A stretch of 64,000 nt of DNA from Rhizobium acidisoli (lineage in GTDB: Bacteria > Pseudomonadota > Alphaproteobacteria > Rhizobiales > Rhizobiaceae): contig NZ_CP034999.1 of NCBI RefSeq assembly GCF_002531755.2, positions 124,001-188,000 on the forward strand, in the 5' to 3' direction. Positions 25,635-34,649 of the stretch are shown here, one piece after another. Each line of letters opens with the position of its first letter. Positions within the stretch are counted from its first letter, which is position 1. The position numbers and the translations under genes are program-made. The notes beneath the pieces are model-generated. The model saw only the letters and a list, made by a program, of their open reading frames with translations, was not told where the DNA came from and ran no database searches.

Positions 25635-26336
25635 CTGCAACACCAAGTGCGACCAGTCCACCGGGCCCTTAAAGTGCATCCTTGACCGGAAACGTGTCTT
25701 AACCGTAGTGGTGAAGCCGCGCCTGATGCCGCCGGCTGTTCAAAAAGGGAAAGCACCAGCCCTACCGAAACCCTCTTCTGGTATCTACTGCAATGGACTT
25801 GTAATCGACAACGGGCAGGCCTTTTAAACTATGTTCGACACGCCCGGACTAACGACTTTCAGCGGATCGTTGCCATGTATATCTATGACAATTTCGTCAT
25901 CGATATAGATATCGATATCGCATAACTCAATGCGCGAGCAGGATGAGTTGGAAATGTTTAGCTAACTGACTGAAGCGTTACGTGCCGCATCCCTCGAATT
26001 ACATGGCACGGGTTCCAATGAACGTGCCCGGCCAGCCACATAACTGCTCGTCCGAAGGTTTCGACAGCTCGCCGGACGTTAGCGTTGGTCAGGATGAGAA
26101 GCCCATGTGGGGTTCTCTTGAAAATGAAAATTGCCACCGGACTGTCCGGAAAACGGCGCATGGGTCGCTATAATCGCAGGGCGCTGATCGGACAGTAATG
26201 CAACTTCCAGCGTGGAGAAGCGTGTTGCCTGCAGCCAAACGTCATAATCCGGCTTCCCTTCGGAATATGACCTTTCCCGCGAACGCTCGGCAAGATAGTA
26301 CTCGACAAAGTACCCGTCGGCATTCTACTTAGTGAC
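25635..26336. other. Intergenic region without a recognisable gene
   Basis: No family was recognised. A short run of overlapping palindromes (ATCGATATAGATATCGATAT) lies near 25898. The right end carries the -24/-12 promoter of the metallopeptidase. Confidence 0.4.
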
Positions 26337-26351
26337 TGGCACGGTTGTTGC
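26337..26351 (+). promoter_or_regulatory. Sigma-54 (-24/-12) promoter of the metallopeptidase gene
   Basis: TGGCACGGTTGTTGC matches TGGCACRNNNNTTGC exactly. Transcription would start near 26363, leaving a leader of about 27 bases before the ATG at 26390. No exact TGT-N10-ACA site was found upstream. Confidence 0.7.
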
Positions 26352-26389
26352 GTCGTCTCACGAAAGACAGCCGTTAACGAGAGGTCACG

Positions 26390-27304
26390 ATGATTGACGT
26401 ATGCTCGATGGGGATCGTGTTGTGCGGTGGGTACCTTCTTGCTGCATCCGCAGGCAGACTCGGCGGCGCTGAGAATGTTTTATCTGACTCGCCATTGTCC
26501 GCGGCTGATGTATCGAGTTTCGAGACTTTCATAGTTCGCAGCCCACCGACATCACTCAATCTGGATCCATTTTATGCCAAATATGCTGACGCAGCGGGCA
26601 TACCTATTATTTCGTCTAACAAGGTTCCAGACACGGCACTATTGATCTCACGTGACATTGTCCTCTACATGTTGTCAGAACGCCGTGATGTCCGCGATGC
26701 TTTAATCCAGGCTGGAGCGCGGGTGGGCGTCATGGCAATTGACGAGACGACGACTGATATTCCCGAGCAGCGGGATTGGAAGAAGCCTCTTCCCGATGAT
26801 CCACGTCTCACCCCTGACGAGCGGCGGGATTACGCCAACACGATCGGCAAGATGACTGCCCGAGACTACTGGGCACAAAGGGCGCGCGGCATGGGCGGGC
26901 TCTACACTACGGGAGCTGTGGAGAATTTGATGGGCGTGCCGGGCACGCGGTATTACGGCGGGAACATTCTTGTTCACGAATTCTCACATAATATTTTCTA
27001 CGCGCTGCGCACGGTAGATCCTGATCTCGTTGCACGAGTTGAACGTGCCTATTCGCACGCCTACGAGAAAGGCCTCTGGGCGTGTTCCTATATGGAGAAC
27101 AACGTCGATGAGTATTGGGCCGAGGGCACGCGATTTTGGTTCAATACGAACTTGGCTTACAGCCGAGGCAATCTCACCATTGCCACATCAGAAGATTTCG
27201 AGGCTCACGATCCAAGCCTCTATAATATCATGGCCGAAGTCTACCGCCATGACCACCACATTCTGGCGGATGTCTATTACCGGCATTCGGCGAAGTCGCA
27301 GTAA
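26390..27304 (+). CDS. Secreted HExxH-type zinc metallopeptidase-like protein
   Basis: The 304-residue protein starts with a hydrophobic leader (MGIVLCGGYLLAASAG), probably a signal peptide. The motif VHEFSHNIFY gives HExxH, and the downstream NNVDEYWAEGTRFW offers a glutamate in the place expected for a third zinc ligand, so it resembles a gluzincin. The region between (DARDYWAQRARGMGG-like text) is unassigned. I do not recognise a named family. The ribosome-binding site is CGAGAGG. The sigma-54 promoter directly upstream predicts expression together with nitrogen-fixation or stress genes, and the product probably acts in the periplasm or outside. Confidence 0.65.
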   Translation: MIDVCSMGIVLCGGYLLAASAGRLGGAENVLSDSPLSAADVSSFETFIVRSPPTSLNLDPFYAKYADAAGIPIISSNKVPDTALLISRDIVLYMLSERRDVRDALIQAGARVGVMAIDETTTDIPEQRDWKKPLPDDPRLTPDERRDYANTIGKMTARDYWAQRARGMGGLYTTGAVENLMGVPGTRYYGGNILVHEFSHNIFYALRTVDPDLVARVERAYSHAYEKGLWACSYMENNVDEYWAEGTRFWFNTNLAYSRGNLTIATSEDFEAHDPSLYNIMAEVYRHDHHILADVYYRHSAKSQ

Positions 27305-27458
27305 TGTCCTTTGGTATTGACTGCCGGCCTCATGCTGCAATCCCGCTGGAGACCCGAACTATCGCTGATCGTCCGTGATTTGTCAGAGCCAGCTGGTCGC
27401 GCGGGTCCAGAACAATCCAACGTTTTGAAAACGATATTTTTGCGAAATCATATTAAAG

Positions 27459-28376
27459 TTACCCGCACCAAGGCCTTGGAGTTGGGGGGCAACCGGTCGC
27501 TCCGCATACAAAGGGAACGGCGAGGCCCTCACTGATCAAGATTTGCCCGACGTCGCGACCGTCAACCTCAAGCTTGCCGCAACTCCGACCGTAATTGCAT
27601 TTCTTGGTCCCTTGGGTGCCGGGCTTACACGAACACGCGACCAAGCTAACGTTGGTCGACGCCGCGTGGCCTACCAGTTCCCGCAGCCGCTCAGAGGCAC
27701 GGTTCCCTAGCTTGGCCTCGTTTGAACACATCGGCTCGAACTTCTCCGGCGTATTGAAGCCAACTAACCTCACTCGTGTCCCATTGTTCAAACGTATTGT
27801 GTCTCCGTCGGTGATCGTGAAATTCGCTCTACCTTTTGAAGTCGGAGATGGCACATTGGTCACGGTACTTGGTTCACTTGGAGTCTGAATATTGCCGACG
27901 TTGCCGCCGAAAAAGCTGGCGATCAAGCCGACGACGAGGATGCATCCGATTACAATCAGCAAGCTGTCTCGCCCCGCACCAGAGACTGAGCGAAAAGGAT
28001 AGCGTGGGCGAAAGGGATTCCGGCTCCGGAAAGGATTTCTCGGGCGGAGCGGATTGCCGAGAGGGAAAGGATTGCGTCGGCGTGATGTTCGAAGGAGCGG
28101 CGCCCGTGGTGAATTTATTTCGCTCACAGGCTCTTGGCGCGGCTGACGTGGAAGTGTTCCGGCTTGAGAGATCACTTCGAATTTCGGCGACTGCTCGTGC
28201 GTGAGACGTTTCAGTATCGCGAATTGTTTTTCACTCACCTTTGTCCGGACCCCATAGCGGCCCAACTTCTCGCGCATGTCGCTTAGAAACTGTCGCTGCC
28301 ATTCTGCTGCACGTCCATCCTGGAGTACCTCGCCAATGCGCCGCCGGAGGTAGGCAATATCTTGCTCGCTCAGCAT
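27459..28376 (-). CDS. Membrane-anchored thermonuclease-like (SNase) protein
   Basis: The C-terminal 130 residues form a staphylococcal-nuclease fold: FTITDGDTIRLNNGTRVRLV, then GFNTPE, and RASERLRELV. The nuclease arginine and acidic residues are present in part. One membrane segment (LLIVIGCILVVGLIASFFGG) at about residue 150 separates it from a basic N-terminal region with repeated RNPF-type motifs. It is longer than the usual 150 to 200 residues. The nuclease would face the periplasm. Six cysteines in the nuclease part (SLVACSCKPGTQGTKKC) are unusual. Confidence 0.75.
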   Translation of the reverse strand: MLSEQDIAYLRRRIGEVLQDGRAAEWQRQFLSDMREKLGRYGVRTKVSEKQFAILKRLTHEQSPKFEVISQAGTLPRQPRQEPVSEINSPRAPLLRTSRRRNPFPLGNPLRPRNPFRSRNPFRPRYPFRSVSGAGRDSLLIVIGCILVVGLIASFFGGNVGNIQTPSEPSTVTNVPSPTSKGRANFTITDGDTIRLNNGTRVRLVGFNTPEKFEPMCSNEAKLGNRASERLRELVGHAASTNVSLVACSCKPGTQGTKKCNYGRSCGKLEVDGRDVGQILISEGLAVPFVCGATGCPPTPRPWCG

Positions 28377-28915
28377 ATCCTGCCCTGATGCGACCTAAAC
28401 AGAGCAACTACGCTAAGTTGCAATGCTTAAAATTTGCCCAACCGCCTGGCCCAAAACGGCGGGGCGCATACGGCAGGCACAATCAAGGCTCACTGAGCAC
28501 ACGGGGCCCTCGACCCGTCGATCCCGGACGACTGCGCACGTTCGACAGAGGGGATCGTCGCGGCGTGGTCATCGATACGGGGTGTGAATGGTATGTGATG
28601 ACGGACACCGGTCGCTCCGATAGGTATCAAGGATCAAACGAACCTTGACCGTCGGCCAGCGTGCGCTCGAGCGCACCAACACGATCGCGCAAGAAGCAGC
28701 AGACGAGGAACGTCGCCGCCGCGAGGAGAAGACCGACGGCTGCGCAGGCTTAGGCTCGCAGCGGCCGGGGCGACGCCGCAGAAGTAAACAGAGGGAATCC
28801 CAATCGCGATTCCACCTAAAATCATCCCGCTCTAGCGTTTTCGCGCATAATTCGCAGTTCAGCCTGACTCGCAATATCTGTTCTCCATTGCGAGGGTCAT
28901 ACCTCGATGCAATCG
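28377..28915. other. Intergenic region without a recognisable gene
   Basis: Only short unassigned open frames occur on both strands. One minus-strand frame near 28820 begins with a hydrophobic stretch (MILGGIAIGIPSVYFCGV), but I cannot support it as a gene. Confidence 0.35.
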
Positions 28916-29827
28916 TCAAGCAGCCCGATCTGTCAAAGCCGCGACTATCTCTTCCAGCGCAAATCTCAGGCCATCACTCAGCTTTCGATCTTTTTGCCAG
29001 ATGACGACGTAGTGATATATTGCCCCTGGCTGAAATCGGCGGAACGCGACGCCGAAGTCAGCATATTCTCTCGCGATGATCTCGTTCGTAATCGAAACGC
29101 CGATCCCTGCCATGACATAGCCAATGTCGTGGCCATTGGCGTCATATTCCACGGCGATGTCAGGAGGGGTTCCCATATATCGAAGGGCATTGACGCTCAT
29201 TTGGTGAGAGGCAAATTGCGGGTCGATGTCGATGATCGCCTCACTAGCAAGATCTTCCGCAGTGACAAGCTGCTGTGCCGCAAATCGATGGTTGGCCGGA
29301 AAAAGACATACGTTGGTGGCCGAGCCGACCGGCATCCAATCAAGGATGCGCTCGTCAAGAGGCAATCGGGAGATGCCAAGATCCGAGCGGCCGCTTAACA
29401 CGTGATCTGCGATCTGCTGATACGTTCCTGCTTTCACCTGGACAGCGTAAGAGCGGCTCCTCTCCCGGATCCCTTTGACCACCTTCGGCAAAGTAGCAAA
29501 GGAGAAAGCACTTGGCGCTGCGATGCCGATCATTCGAGTATCATTGTTCCGCAGGAAGTCGATTGAGGGCCCAATCCGATCAAGTCCGGCGAACGCCGCA
29601 TCGATTGTGCGTAGAAATTCCCATGCCTTGACGGTTGGTATCAACCTGTTGTTTTCCCGGCGGAAGAGCGCGAAGCCGACAGTCTCCTCTAGCTGCTTGA
29701 TGTTCTGGCTGACCGCCGGCTGGGTTATTCGCAACATCTGCGCTGCAAGCCTTTCCGAGCCGGCGCGCATGACCTCCCGCAATATTTGAAGGTGGCGGAT
29801 CTTCACTCCGGAGTCGGTGATGTCCAT
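28916..29827 (-). CDS. LysR-type transcriptional regulator
   Basis: The N-terminal helix-turn-helix is typical (LQILREVMRAGSERLAAQML, then RITQPAVSQNIKQLEE). A substrate-binding domain fills the rest of the 303 residues. I chose the ATG at 29827 since the family begins a few residues before IRHLQIL; a longer frame starts at 29914. It is divergent from the amino acid uptake operon at 30040, the classic position for its activator (as OccR and NocR for opine uptake). The inducer is unknown. Confidence 0.85.
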   Translation of the reverse strand: MDITDSGVKIRHLQILREVMRAGSERLAAQMLRITQPAVSQNIKQLEETVGFALFRRENNRLIPTVKAWEFLRTIDAAFAGLDRIGPSIDFLRNNDTRMIGIAAPSAFSFATLPKVVKGIRERSRSYAVQVKAGTYQQIADHVLSGRSDLGISRLPLDERILDWMPVGSATNVCLFPANHRFAAQQLVTAEDLASEAIIDIDPQFASHQMSVNALRYMGTPPDIAVEYDANGHDIGYVMAGIGVSITNEIIAREYADFGVAFRRFQPGAIYHYVVIWQKDRKLSDGLRFALEEIVAALTDRAA

Positions 29828-30039
29828 GGCCGAAATCTCAATAGTGATAGAGCGACGCGCCTCATAAGTAGCGCTTATTGAAACTTCCTGAATCTTATAA
29901 ATTGACGACGGCAAGTCAAAGTATATTTTTGAAATACGGTGAACTGATAGCGCCGGTTAAACCGATATATCCAATCTACCCCCGGTTAAATTCTGGCAAC
30001 GCCATAGTATATGTTGGGATAGTACCTTTCATGATTTAG

Positions 30040-30735
30040 GTGCGCTCGCGAGCATATTGGAGAACTGCAGTGTATGCATTTGCGGATCAATTTTTATTCG
30101 GCTTGAGAAACACACTTTTAGTGTTTGCCTTGAGCTGCGTTCTCGGGACCCTATTAGGTTTGCTTATTGCCGTTTTCCGCAACTCAACCCGCAAGTCGGT
30201 TTCATCGTGCATGCGTGCCTACACGGGCATCATCCGGGGTGTTCCGGAACTTCTGATCATCCTCCTGACTTATTTCGGCGGAACCGCCTTTTTGAGCGCG
30301 ATTGCCGGTGGCTACATCGAAATCAATGCATTTGCGGCCGGTGTCGCGGCATTGACCGTCGTGTTCAGTGGGTACGCAGCGGAAATATTCCGTGGTGCGA
30401 TCAACGCGGTTGCACCAGGCCAACGCGAGGCTGCAGCGGCGCTCGGGCTTTCGAACTCGCAGATTTGGTTTCTGATCATCATTCCCCAGATGATCCCGAT
30501 TGCTCTGCCGGCATTCTGTAACCTTTGCATCTCCTTGATAAAGGATACATCGCTGATTTCTGTCGTCGGGCTGACGGACGTCATGCGCGTCGCCTATATT
30601 GGGGCGGGCTCACTGCGCGCTCCGCTCTCCTTCTATCTCGCAGCGTCGGCAATCTACCTCGCCCTCACAAGCCTGTCGCTTCTTTCGTTCCGGCTATTGG
30701 AGCGCCGCTACTCGCTCTCAGCAATGAAAGGCTGA
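30040..30735 (+). CDS. Polar amino acid/opine ABC transporter permease (HisQ-like)
   Basis: The 231-residue protein has about five membrane segments and the permease signature loop EIFRGAINAVAPGQREAAAALGLSNSQIW. This EAA-type loop contacts the ATPase. The GTG start is uncertain; another GTG lies at 30070. It forms the inner-membrane channel with the next gene. Similar pairs carry histidine, octopine and nopaline. Confidence 0.9.
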   Translation: MRSRAYWRTAVYAFADQFLFGLRNTLLVFALSCVLGTLLGLLIAVFRNSTRKSVSSCMRAYTGIIRGVPELLIILLTYFGGTAFLSAIAGGYIEINAFAAGVAALTVVFSGYAAEIFRGAINAVAPGQREAAAALGLSNSQIWFLIIIPQMIPIALPAFCNLCISLIKDTSLISVVGLTDVMRVAYIGAGSLRAPLSFYLAASAIYLALTSLSLLSFRLLERRYSLSAMKG

Positions 30736-30739
30736 GGCG

Positions 30740-31489
30740 ATGAGCATAACCATCGCGCTCGAAGCGTTTCTCACCCTTCCCCGCGGCCTTCTTCTCACTT
30801 TGGTTCTGACATTCGCATCGCTTGCCGCAGGCTTCGTCGTCTCGGTCCCGCTCGCCTTCCTACGGGCATCATCAAATCCGTGGGCTTCCGCGCCCGTGCT
30901 GGCATATACCTATGCGTTCCGCGGCACGCCGCTGCTGGTTCAGCTTTTCCTGATTTACTATGGGATTGGCCAGCTTTCCCTCGTCCGCCAAAGCTTTCTA
31001 TGGGCCGTGATGCGAGAGCCATTCTGGTGCGCCTTCATTGCTTTCACCCTGAACAGCGCCGCCCATACGACAGAAGTTCTGCGCGGCGGGATCCAGGCGG
31101 TCCCGCGTGGGCAGATTGAAGCGGCCAAAGCCTTGGGCCTTTCCCGTTTCCACACTGCCCGTCTTATCGTGTTCCCTTTGACCCTCAGGATCGCTCTTCC
31201 CGCCTACGCAAATGAGGTGGTTGGAATGCTGAAGGCAAGCTCCCTCGCAAGCACCATCACACTGCTTGAGGTGACAGGGCTGGCCCGGCAGCTGGTGTCG
31301 GAGACATTCGCCCCATACGAGGTCTTCATTGCCGCGGGGGCTTTCTACCTGCTGCTTACCCTCTTGATCACGCAAGGGTTCCAGATCCTGGAGACGCGTT
31401 GGACGCCGACGGCAAACCGTCCACCGCCGGCGCAACCTATACCTCGAAGAGCGAACGGAAAGCCGCCTCTCGCCTCGGCTGAAACTTGA
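30740..31489 (+). CDS. Polar amino acid/opine ABC transporter permease (HisM-like)
   Basis: This 249-residue partner permease carries the EAA loop TEVLRGGIQAVPRGQIEAAKALGLSRFHTARL and several membrane segments. It starts 4 bases after the first permease gene ends. Its C-terminal tail is proline- and arginine-rich. Together the two would form a heterodimer. Confidence 0.9.
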   Translation: MSITIALEAFLTLPRGLLLTLVLTFASLAAGFVVSVPLAFLRASSNPWASAPVLAYTYAFRGTPLLVQLFLIYYGIGQLSLVRQSFLWAVMREPFWCAFIAFTLNSAAHTTEVLRGGIQAVPRGQIEAAKALGLSRFHTARLIVFPLTLRIALPAYANEVVGMLKASSLASTITLLEVTGLARQLVSETFAPYEVFIAAGAFYLLLTLLITQGFQILETRWTPTANRPPPAQPIPRRANGKPPLASAET

Positions 31490-31546
31490 CGCCAGCCCAC
31501 ATCCCGGACGCCAACAATCAAACTCAGCAATGAAAGGAACATCGTC

Positions 31547-32389
31547 GTGAAACGAACACTTCTGCTTGCCCTGTCTCTTGTCGTCTGCGCCAACAACGCG
31601 GGAGCAATGGACAGGAAGACACTGACAATCGCCTCTGAAGGTGCTTCGCCGCCCTGGAATGCCATCACCCCCCAAGGGGAGCTCGCCGGCTTTGACATCG
31701 ACGTCGGCCGCGATCTTTGCCGGAGGATGAAGTTCGAGTGCACTTTCGTGCCTCAGGACTGGGACGGAATCATACCGGCGCTCACCGTTGGAAAGTTCGA
31801 TGCCATCATGTCGGGGATGGCGATAACTGAGAAGCGGAAGAAATCGATCGCTTTTTCCAAGCCCTACGCCGGAGGTTTCAACCAACTCGTCATACGTAAA
31901 GATCTCAATCTTCCGCCCACGGATACGTCGGCCGAGCTCGACCTCACAACTATCGACCCTGAAAAGCAGGCAAAGATCGAGGAGCTTCGAGCCGCTCTCA
32001 ACGGCAGAACTTTAGGCGTATTGCGATCATCGAATTCGGAAGCGGTGCTCAATGAACTGTTCGGAAAGGTCGCGACGATCAGGAGCTACGATTCCCAGGA
32101 CAACATGCATCTCGATCTCGTAGCTGAGCGCATCGATGGCGGCCTTGCCGACTATTTCACCTGGAAGGCCTTTCTCGACAGCATGGATGGCGGGATTGCA
32201 ACGCTCTACGGCCCGCAGCTCTCCGGTGGCCTGTGGGGCCCGGGGGTCGGGGTCGGACTTCGGCAAGACGACGGCGAACTCGTTGCGGCATTCGATAGTG
32301 CCATCGAGGCGGCGACGAGCGACGGAACCTTGAAGCAGCTGAGCGAGCAATGGTTCAAGATCGATGTTTCGCCGCAGACATCGCACTAG
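31547..32389 (+). CDS. Periplasmic amino acid-binding protein (HisJ/OccT-like)
   Basis: The 280-residue protein has a signal peptide (MKRTLLLALSLVVCANNAGA) and the family core GASPPWNAITPQGELAGFDI, then FVPQDWDGIIPALTVGKFDA, IMSGMAITEKRKK and a C-terminal SDGTLKQLSEQWFKIDV. It would deliver the ligand to the permeases. The binding pocket shows the arginine of amino acid binders in the MAITEKRKK region. The ligand is not predictable; opine-type ligands are possible given the LysR arrangement. Confidence 0.9.
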   Translation: MKRTLLLALSLVVCANNAGAMDRKTLTIASEGASPPWNAITPQGELAGFDIDVGRDLCRRMKFECTFVPQDWDGIIPALTVGKFDAIMSGMAITEKRKKSIAFSKPYAGGFNQLVIRKDLNLPPTDTSAELDLTTIDPEKQAKIEELRAALNGRTLGVLRSSNSEAVLNELFGKVATIRSYDSQDNMHLDLVAERIDGGLADYFTWKAFLDSMDGGIATLYGPQLSGGLWGPGVGVGLRQDDGELVAAFDSAIEAATSDGTLKQLSEQWFKIDVSPQTSH

Positions 32390-32430
32390 ACACTGGCTCT
32401 ACGACACGCATTCCCCCGAAGCCATAGCGC

Positions 32431-33705
32431 GTGAGCAGTCGGCAGTCCCAAAGATCGAAGGTAGACCACATGTCCGCACCCTTTTCCATTGCTGTCACCG
32501 GCCAGTCGCTCATCCGTCATGATCTTCGAGCGATCGGCGATCCACGGCTCGCTGAGATCGCCGAGATCCTCAAAGCAAGCGATGTTGCCTTCACCAATCT
32601 CGAGACGACTATCTATGGTCGTCATGGTGGATGGCCGCTGAAAGGCGGCTATTTCGGCGCTGCAACGCCGGATGTCTTGGCCGCGTTGAAGGAGCTCGGT
32701 TTCAATAGCCTGGCTCTGGCAAACAACCATGCTTTCGATCTTGGACCGCCGGGGATCCTCTCGACGCTGGAGGAGGTTGCGGCACACAATTTCCTGCATG
32801 CCGGCATCGGCCACAACAAGCATCACGCTTCCACGGCACAGAGAATGACGTTCGGATCCCGAAATGTTGCGCTGATTGCCATGGATGCCGGGCCAGGCCC
32901 GTCTTTCATGTACGCCGAGGACGCAACTGAGGGCAGGATAGCAAGGCCCGGCATCAATAGTCTGAAGGTCTCCAGGGTATTCGACCTGGAAGCGGGAACA
33001 TTCAACTTGCTTCGCTCCATTCAGGACCGTCTTCTAAGTTCGCCCTTGGAGCGCGCGAATTATGCCCAGCCGGAGGATCCGCCTGATCTTCATGGCCAAG
33101 ACGAAATTGATTTCTATGGAACCGTGTTTCGCAGATCAGATGAGACGGCTCGCCGCATCGTCATGGACCGGCACAGCGCCTCGGCTCACCTTTCGGCGAT
33201 CGCGGAAGAAGCGGGCCGCGACACACTCGTCATCGTGTATTTGCATCATCACCATTGGGAGCCGAACTGGCAGCAAGTCCCCGCCTGGGTCCGAGAATTT
33301 GCGCACGATTGCGTGAACGCGGGCGCGGGCCTCTTTGTCAGCCATGGCGCTCCGGTCCTTCAAGCGGTCGAGATATATCGGAATACGCCGATTTTCTACG
33401 GCCTTGGCAACTTCCTCTTCCATACGGAAAAGGACGAACAGGAATGGAGCCCGCCGGAGGTGTGGAGGAGCGTCATCGCGACCTGCAATTTTGAATCTAG
33501 CGGACGGCTGGAAAATGTGCGCTTGCGTCCCATTGTGATCGGTGGAACCGAGGCATTATCGAATCCTGCACGCGATCGCCTCCCCTTCCCTGTGCTTGCC
33601 GATGGCGGAACGGCGGCAGATATCCTTGACGATCTTGCCGACCGCAGTGCCGGTTTTGGCACTGTGCTTGACCGAGAGAAGAACGTCGGCCAGATCGTTT
33701 TTTAG
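32431..33705 (+). CDS. CapA-like metallophosphoesterase-fold protein
   Basis: The 424-residue protein shows the CapA pattern: SIAVTGQSLIRHD, SDVAFTNLETTIYG, LALANNHAFDLG, VIVYLHHHHWEPN and SHGAPVLQAVEIYRN with PIFYGLGNFLFH. CapA proteins are linked to poly-gamma-glutamate. More distant members are enzymes of unknown substrate. The ATG at 32470 is a good alternative start. It follows the binding-protein gene by about 40 bases, so it belongs to the uptake operon and may act on the imported compound. It has no signal peptide, unlike membrane-anchored CapA, which supports a cytoplasmic role. Confidence 0.75.
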   Translation: MSSRQSQRSKVDHMSAPFSIAVTGQSLIRHDLRAIGDPRLAEIAEILKASDVAFTNLETTIYGRHGGWPLKGGYFGAATPDVLAALKELGFNSLALANNHAFDLGPPGILSTLEEVAAHNFLHAGIGHNKHHASTAQRMTFGSRNVALIAMDAGPGPSFMYAEDATEGRIARPGINSLKVSRVFDLEAGTFNLLRSIQDRLLSSPLERANYAQPEDPPDLHGQDEIDFYGTVFRRSDETARRIVMDRHSASAHLSAIAEEAGRDTLVIVYLHHHHWEPNWQQVPAWVREFAHDCVNAGAGLFVSHGAPVLQAVEIYRNTPIFYGLGNFLFHTEKDEQEWSPPEVWRSVIATCNFESSGRLENVRLRPIVIGGTEALSNPARDRLPFPVLADGGTAADILDDLADRSAGFGTVLDREKNVGQIVF

Positions 33706-33782
33706 ATGCGGAATAAACCTGCAGTGCGCGACGAGAACTTTACGAACGCTGACCAATTTGCGGCCGCGCTCTTGTTGTCTTT

Positions 33783-34268
33783 TCATGGGGAAACGTCCTT
33801 GTGTTCTTCCATCTCTTCATCGACAATCGAGCTGACGAGGGCAACGACCCGGCTGCGCACACGCGGAGAAAGGAGCAAAACGTCGTCTATCAGACGCCGT
33901 CCCTCCGCCGTGGAAATGTAGGCAATCTTCTCATCGATCTCTGTTATGAATTGCTGGCCCTGAGTGGTTTCGGGATCTGGAAGGCCTTCGAAAAATCTCG
34001 AAACAGGGATCTTGAGGCAATTGGCAAGCTCGTAGAGCATCGAAGCGCTGACGCGGTTCTTGCCGCTTTCATATTTTTGCACCTGCTGTAAGCTGACCCC
34101 GATGCCGGCGCCAAGATCCCCCAGGGACACATTCGACTGCATTCGGCGGATACGGATTTGCTGTCCGACATGCCGATCGACCGGATGCACCAACTCGCGC
34201 GCTACATTCGACTGTTCGGCTTGCGCAGGCCTCGAAGTCCGGACCTGTGCTGCTGCATAGCGCTTCAT
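33783..34268 (-). CDS. XRE-family transcriptional regulator
   Basis: The Cro/CI-type helix-turn-helix is clear (VGQQIRIRRMQSNVSLGDLG, then GVSLQQVQKYESGKNRVSAS). The C-terminal 60 residues are helical. The ATG at 34268 (MKRYAAAQV) was preferred over the first ATG of the frame, although the ribosome-binding site is weak in both cases. A strongly folded region lies 130 to 240 bases upstream. Its targets are unknown. Confidence 0.75.
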   Translation of the reverse strand: MKRYAAAQVRTSRPAQAEQSNVARELVHPVDRHVGQQIRIRRMQSNVSLGDLGAGIGVSLQQVQKYESGKNRVSASMLYELANCLKIPVSRFFEGLPDPETTQGQQFITEIDEKIAYISTAEGRRLIDDVLLLSPRVRSRVVALVSSIVDEEMEEHKDVSP

Positions 34269-34400
34269 GGTGAACACCCCGATGGAGAGTTTCACGCGGT
34301 GCGCCCCCGCGGAATAACTCGCTCAACCCACTGATCGGGGAGTTAGAACACCGTACGAGACGGCCCTATGGCCTTTAGTTCCGAGGAACCTGGACATACG

Positions 34401-34510
34401 CCACAGGCTCCTCGACCGAAGGTCAAGGAGTGTGGTGCCGAATCGGCCGGCACCAACCGCTCGTAGGGGGTTCTAATCCCCAAGGCAGCGCGTACTGCCT
34501 CGCTGCGAGC
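34401..34510. ncRNA. Candidate structured RNA or complex terminator
   Basis: Three adjoining foldable units are visible. Unit one (34401-34435) pairs CCACA, CTCCT and GACC with GGTC, AGGAG and TGTGG. Unit two (34434-34453) pairs GGTGCCG with CGGCACC. Unit three is a three-way junction: GCTCG (34459) closes with CGAGC (34510) around GGGG-TTCTAAT-CCCC and AGGCAG-CGCGTA-CTGCCT hairpins. The strand is not decided. It could be a leader of the XRE gene, a 3' structure of the gene at 34650, or an independent RNA. Confidence 0.5.
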
Positions 34511-34649
34511 GCCTAGTTGAAATCCGCCCGCCGCGCAACCGAATTCTTTACAAAATTCAATAGCTTCGCTTTACGCGCGGACACTTGTCTCAAGAGCGAG
34601 AGGTCACGCTTCGGGCGGTAAAGTGGTCAGAAAACCAAAGGAGGTGCGA

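Noticed and set aside
33650..33670. Further -24/-12 promoter (TTGGCACTGTGCTTGA)
   Set aside because: The downstream GC pair is missing at the needed spacing and the site is inside the CapA-like gene.
34459..34510. tRNA gene
   Set aside because: One hairpin looks like a T-arm, but no anticodon arm, D-arm or acceptor stem can be assembled around it.
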